From Rhizobium sp. R711 (lineage in GTDB: Bacteria > Pseudomonadota > Alphaproteobacteria > Rhizobiales > Rhizobiaceae): DNA of 64,000 bases. The notes below the pieces were generated by a model, which was not told where the DNA came from, made no database searches, and saw only the letters and a list, made by a program, of their open reading frames with translations. Positions 63,160 to 64,000 of this stretch are shown here, in pieces (the first letter of the stretch is position 1; the number at the start of each line of letters is the position of its first letter). The translations under genes and the position numbers were made by a program. Where the stretch lies: NCBI RefSeq assembly GCF_002211365.1, contig NZ_LOKZ01000001.1:868001-932000 (forward strand). Direction: 5' to 3'.

Positions 63160-64000
63160 TCAGCCGCGGAGATCCTTGCGCAGGATTTTCCCGACTGGCG
63201 TCTTCGGCAATTCGGTGCGGAATTCCACGAAACGCGGACGTTTGTAATTGGTGAGGTTTGCGGCGCAATGCGCCTTCACGTCGGCCTCTGTCAGCGCTGA
63301 GTCCTTGCGTACCACGAAAAGCTTGACGGCCTCGCCGGAGTGTCCGTCGGCAATGCCGACAGCTGCGGCCTCGAGAATGCCCGGATGCATCGCCGCCACT
63401 TCCTCGATCTCGTTCGGATAGACGTTGAAGCCGGACACGAGGATCATGTCCTTCTTCCGGTCGACGATCTTGGTGTAGCCGCGCGCATCCATGAAGCCCA
63501 TGTCGCCACTGCGGAAATAGCCATCCGGCGTCATCACGCGGGCGGTCTCCTCCGGCTTGTTCCAGTAGCCGGCCATCACCTGCGGACCACGGATGCAGAT
63601 CTCGCCGATCTCGCCAAGCGCAAGCGAATTGCCGTCCTCGTCGCGAATGTCAAGTTCAGTGGATGGGATCGGCAAGCCAATCGAGCCGGTGAACTCCGCA
63701 GAGTCGAAGCGATTTGCCGTCGCCACTGGCGAGGTCTCCGAGAGACCATAGCCTTCGGTGATGTGGGAGCCGGTGATCTTCATCCAGCGCTCGGCGACAG
63801 GTCGCTGCACCGCCATGCCGCCGCCAAGCGACATCACCATGGAGGAGAAGTCGATCTTGGCGAAATCGGCATTGTTCAGCAACGCGTTAAAGAGCGTATT
63901 GAGGCCCGGGAAGATGTGGACCTTGACCTTGCCGAATTCCTTGACGAGGGCCGGAATATCGCGCGGGTTGGCAATGAGGATGTTGTGCGCGCCGAGCGAC
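63160..64000 (-). CDS. fadD: Long-chain acyl-CoA ligase (AMP-binding), C-terminal part
   Basis: The frame is open from the stop at 63160 to the window edge, at least 280 residues of an ANL-superfamily ligase. The ATP/AMP motif GYGLSETSP is visible, then the fatty-acyl-CoA synthetase-type YFRSGDMGFMDARGYTKIVDRKKDMI with the catalytic Asp and hinge Lys/Arg, and the C-terminal lysine in PKTPVGKILRKDL. The N-terminal half lies outside. Long-chain fatty-acid-CoA ligase is the best fit. Confidence 0.87.
   Translation of the reverse strand, partial: SLGAHNILIANPRDIPALVKEFGKVKVHIFPGLNTLFNALLNNADFAKIDFSSMVMSLGGGMAVQRPVAERWMKITGSHITEGYGLSETSPVATANRFDSAEFTGSIGLPIPSTELDIRDEDGNSLALGEIGEICIRGPQVMAGYWNKPEETARVMTPDGYFRSGDMGFMDARGYTKIVDRKKDMILVSGFNVYPNEIEEVAAMHPGILEAAAVGIADGHSGEAVKLFVVRKDSALTEADVKAHCAANLTNYKRPRFVEFRTELPKTPVGKILRKDLRG

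Overview
The window is high-GC chromosomal DNA of a Rhizobiales alphaproteobacterium, most likely Rhizobium. The signs are a conserved lptC-lptA-lptB-rpoN-hpf-ptsN block, fructose transport genes closely matching the rhizobial frcBCAK/frcR system, chemoreceptors ending in the pentapeptide NWEEF, and an sRNA that looks like the rhizobial alpha-r14 (NfeR1) family. Most of it is housekeeping backbone interrupted by short accessory blocks. There is one tRNA gene, and no rRNA, CRISPR array, prophage or insertion sequence was recognised.

Layout. 1-2.1 kb (minus strand): a partial trypsin-like protease, lapA, ihfB and sppA. 2.3-7.5 kb (plus): LPS transport genes lptC/lptA/lptB, then sigma-54 (rpoN), long-form HPF and the nitrogen-PTS EIIA protein PtsN, closed by a strong terminator. 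7.6-14 kb: a membrane chemoreceptor, ribokinase, rmuC and a soluble globin-coupled chemoreceptor. 14.1-16.5 kb: def-fmt-truA. 16.6-18.9 kb: a serine hydrolase divergent from a LysR regulator. 18.9-21.7 kb: dapD, dapE and an overlapping membrane protein. 21.9-26.2 kb: a LOG-family protein, an EF-hand protein, a HAD nucleotidase, ada and a PEP-mutase-family enzyme. 26.2-32.4 kb: argB, engB, yidC, rnpA and rpmH on the minus strand, with a plus-strand ECF sigma / anti-sigma / fasciclin cassette between argB and engB. 32.9-36.7 kb: a second membrane chemoreceptor, a histidine kinase and tRNA-Arg(ACG).

36.9-44.4 kb looks accessory: D-cysteine desulfhydrase, a Tat-exported M14-type protein, a YbaK editing protein, an isochorismatase-like hydrolase with a divergent GlxA regulator, a MarR/monooxygenase divergent pair with a palindromic operator, two small exported proteins and the alpha-r14-like sRNA. 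44.6-51.2 kb: a proline-racemase-superfamily enzyme, a FucU mutarotase, the ROK regulator FrcR and frcBCAK. 51.4-59.6 kb: DUF805, pyrC, a diguanylate cyclase, DUF1772, a frameshifted NAD(P)-binding gene, TetR, an MgtC-like protein, pyrE and fructokinase. 59.6-64 kb: an alpha/beta hydrolase, a methyltransferase, pgi and the 3' part of an AMP-binding (FadD-like) gene.

The genes form several functional sets: envelope LPS export (lptCAB, lapA), nitrogen and sigma-54 control (rpoN, ptsN), lysine/peptidoglycan precursor synthesis (dapD, dapE), arginine (argB), pyrimidines (pyrC, pyrE), and fructose use (frcBCAK, frcR, fructokinase, pgi). The signals most worth a second look are a perfect 16-bp hairpin that holds the start codon of a small exported protein (43510-43548), the triple anti-Shine-Dalgarno sRNA about 350 bases downstream, and the ECF/RskA-like/fasciclin cassette.
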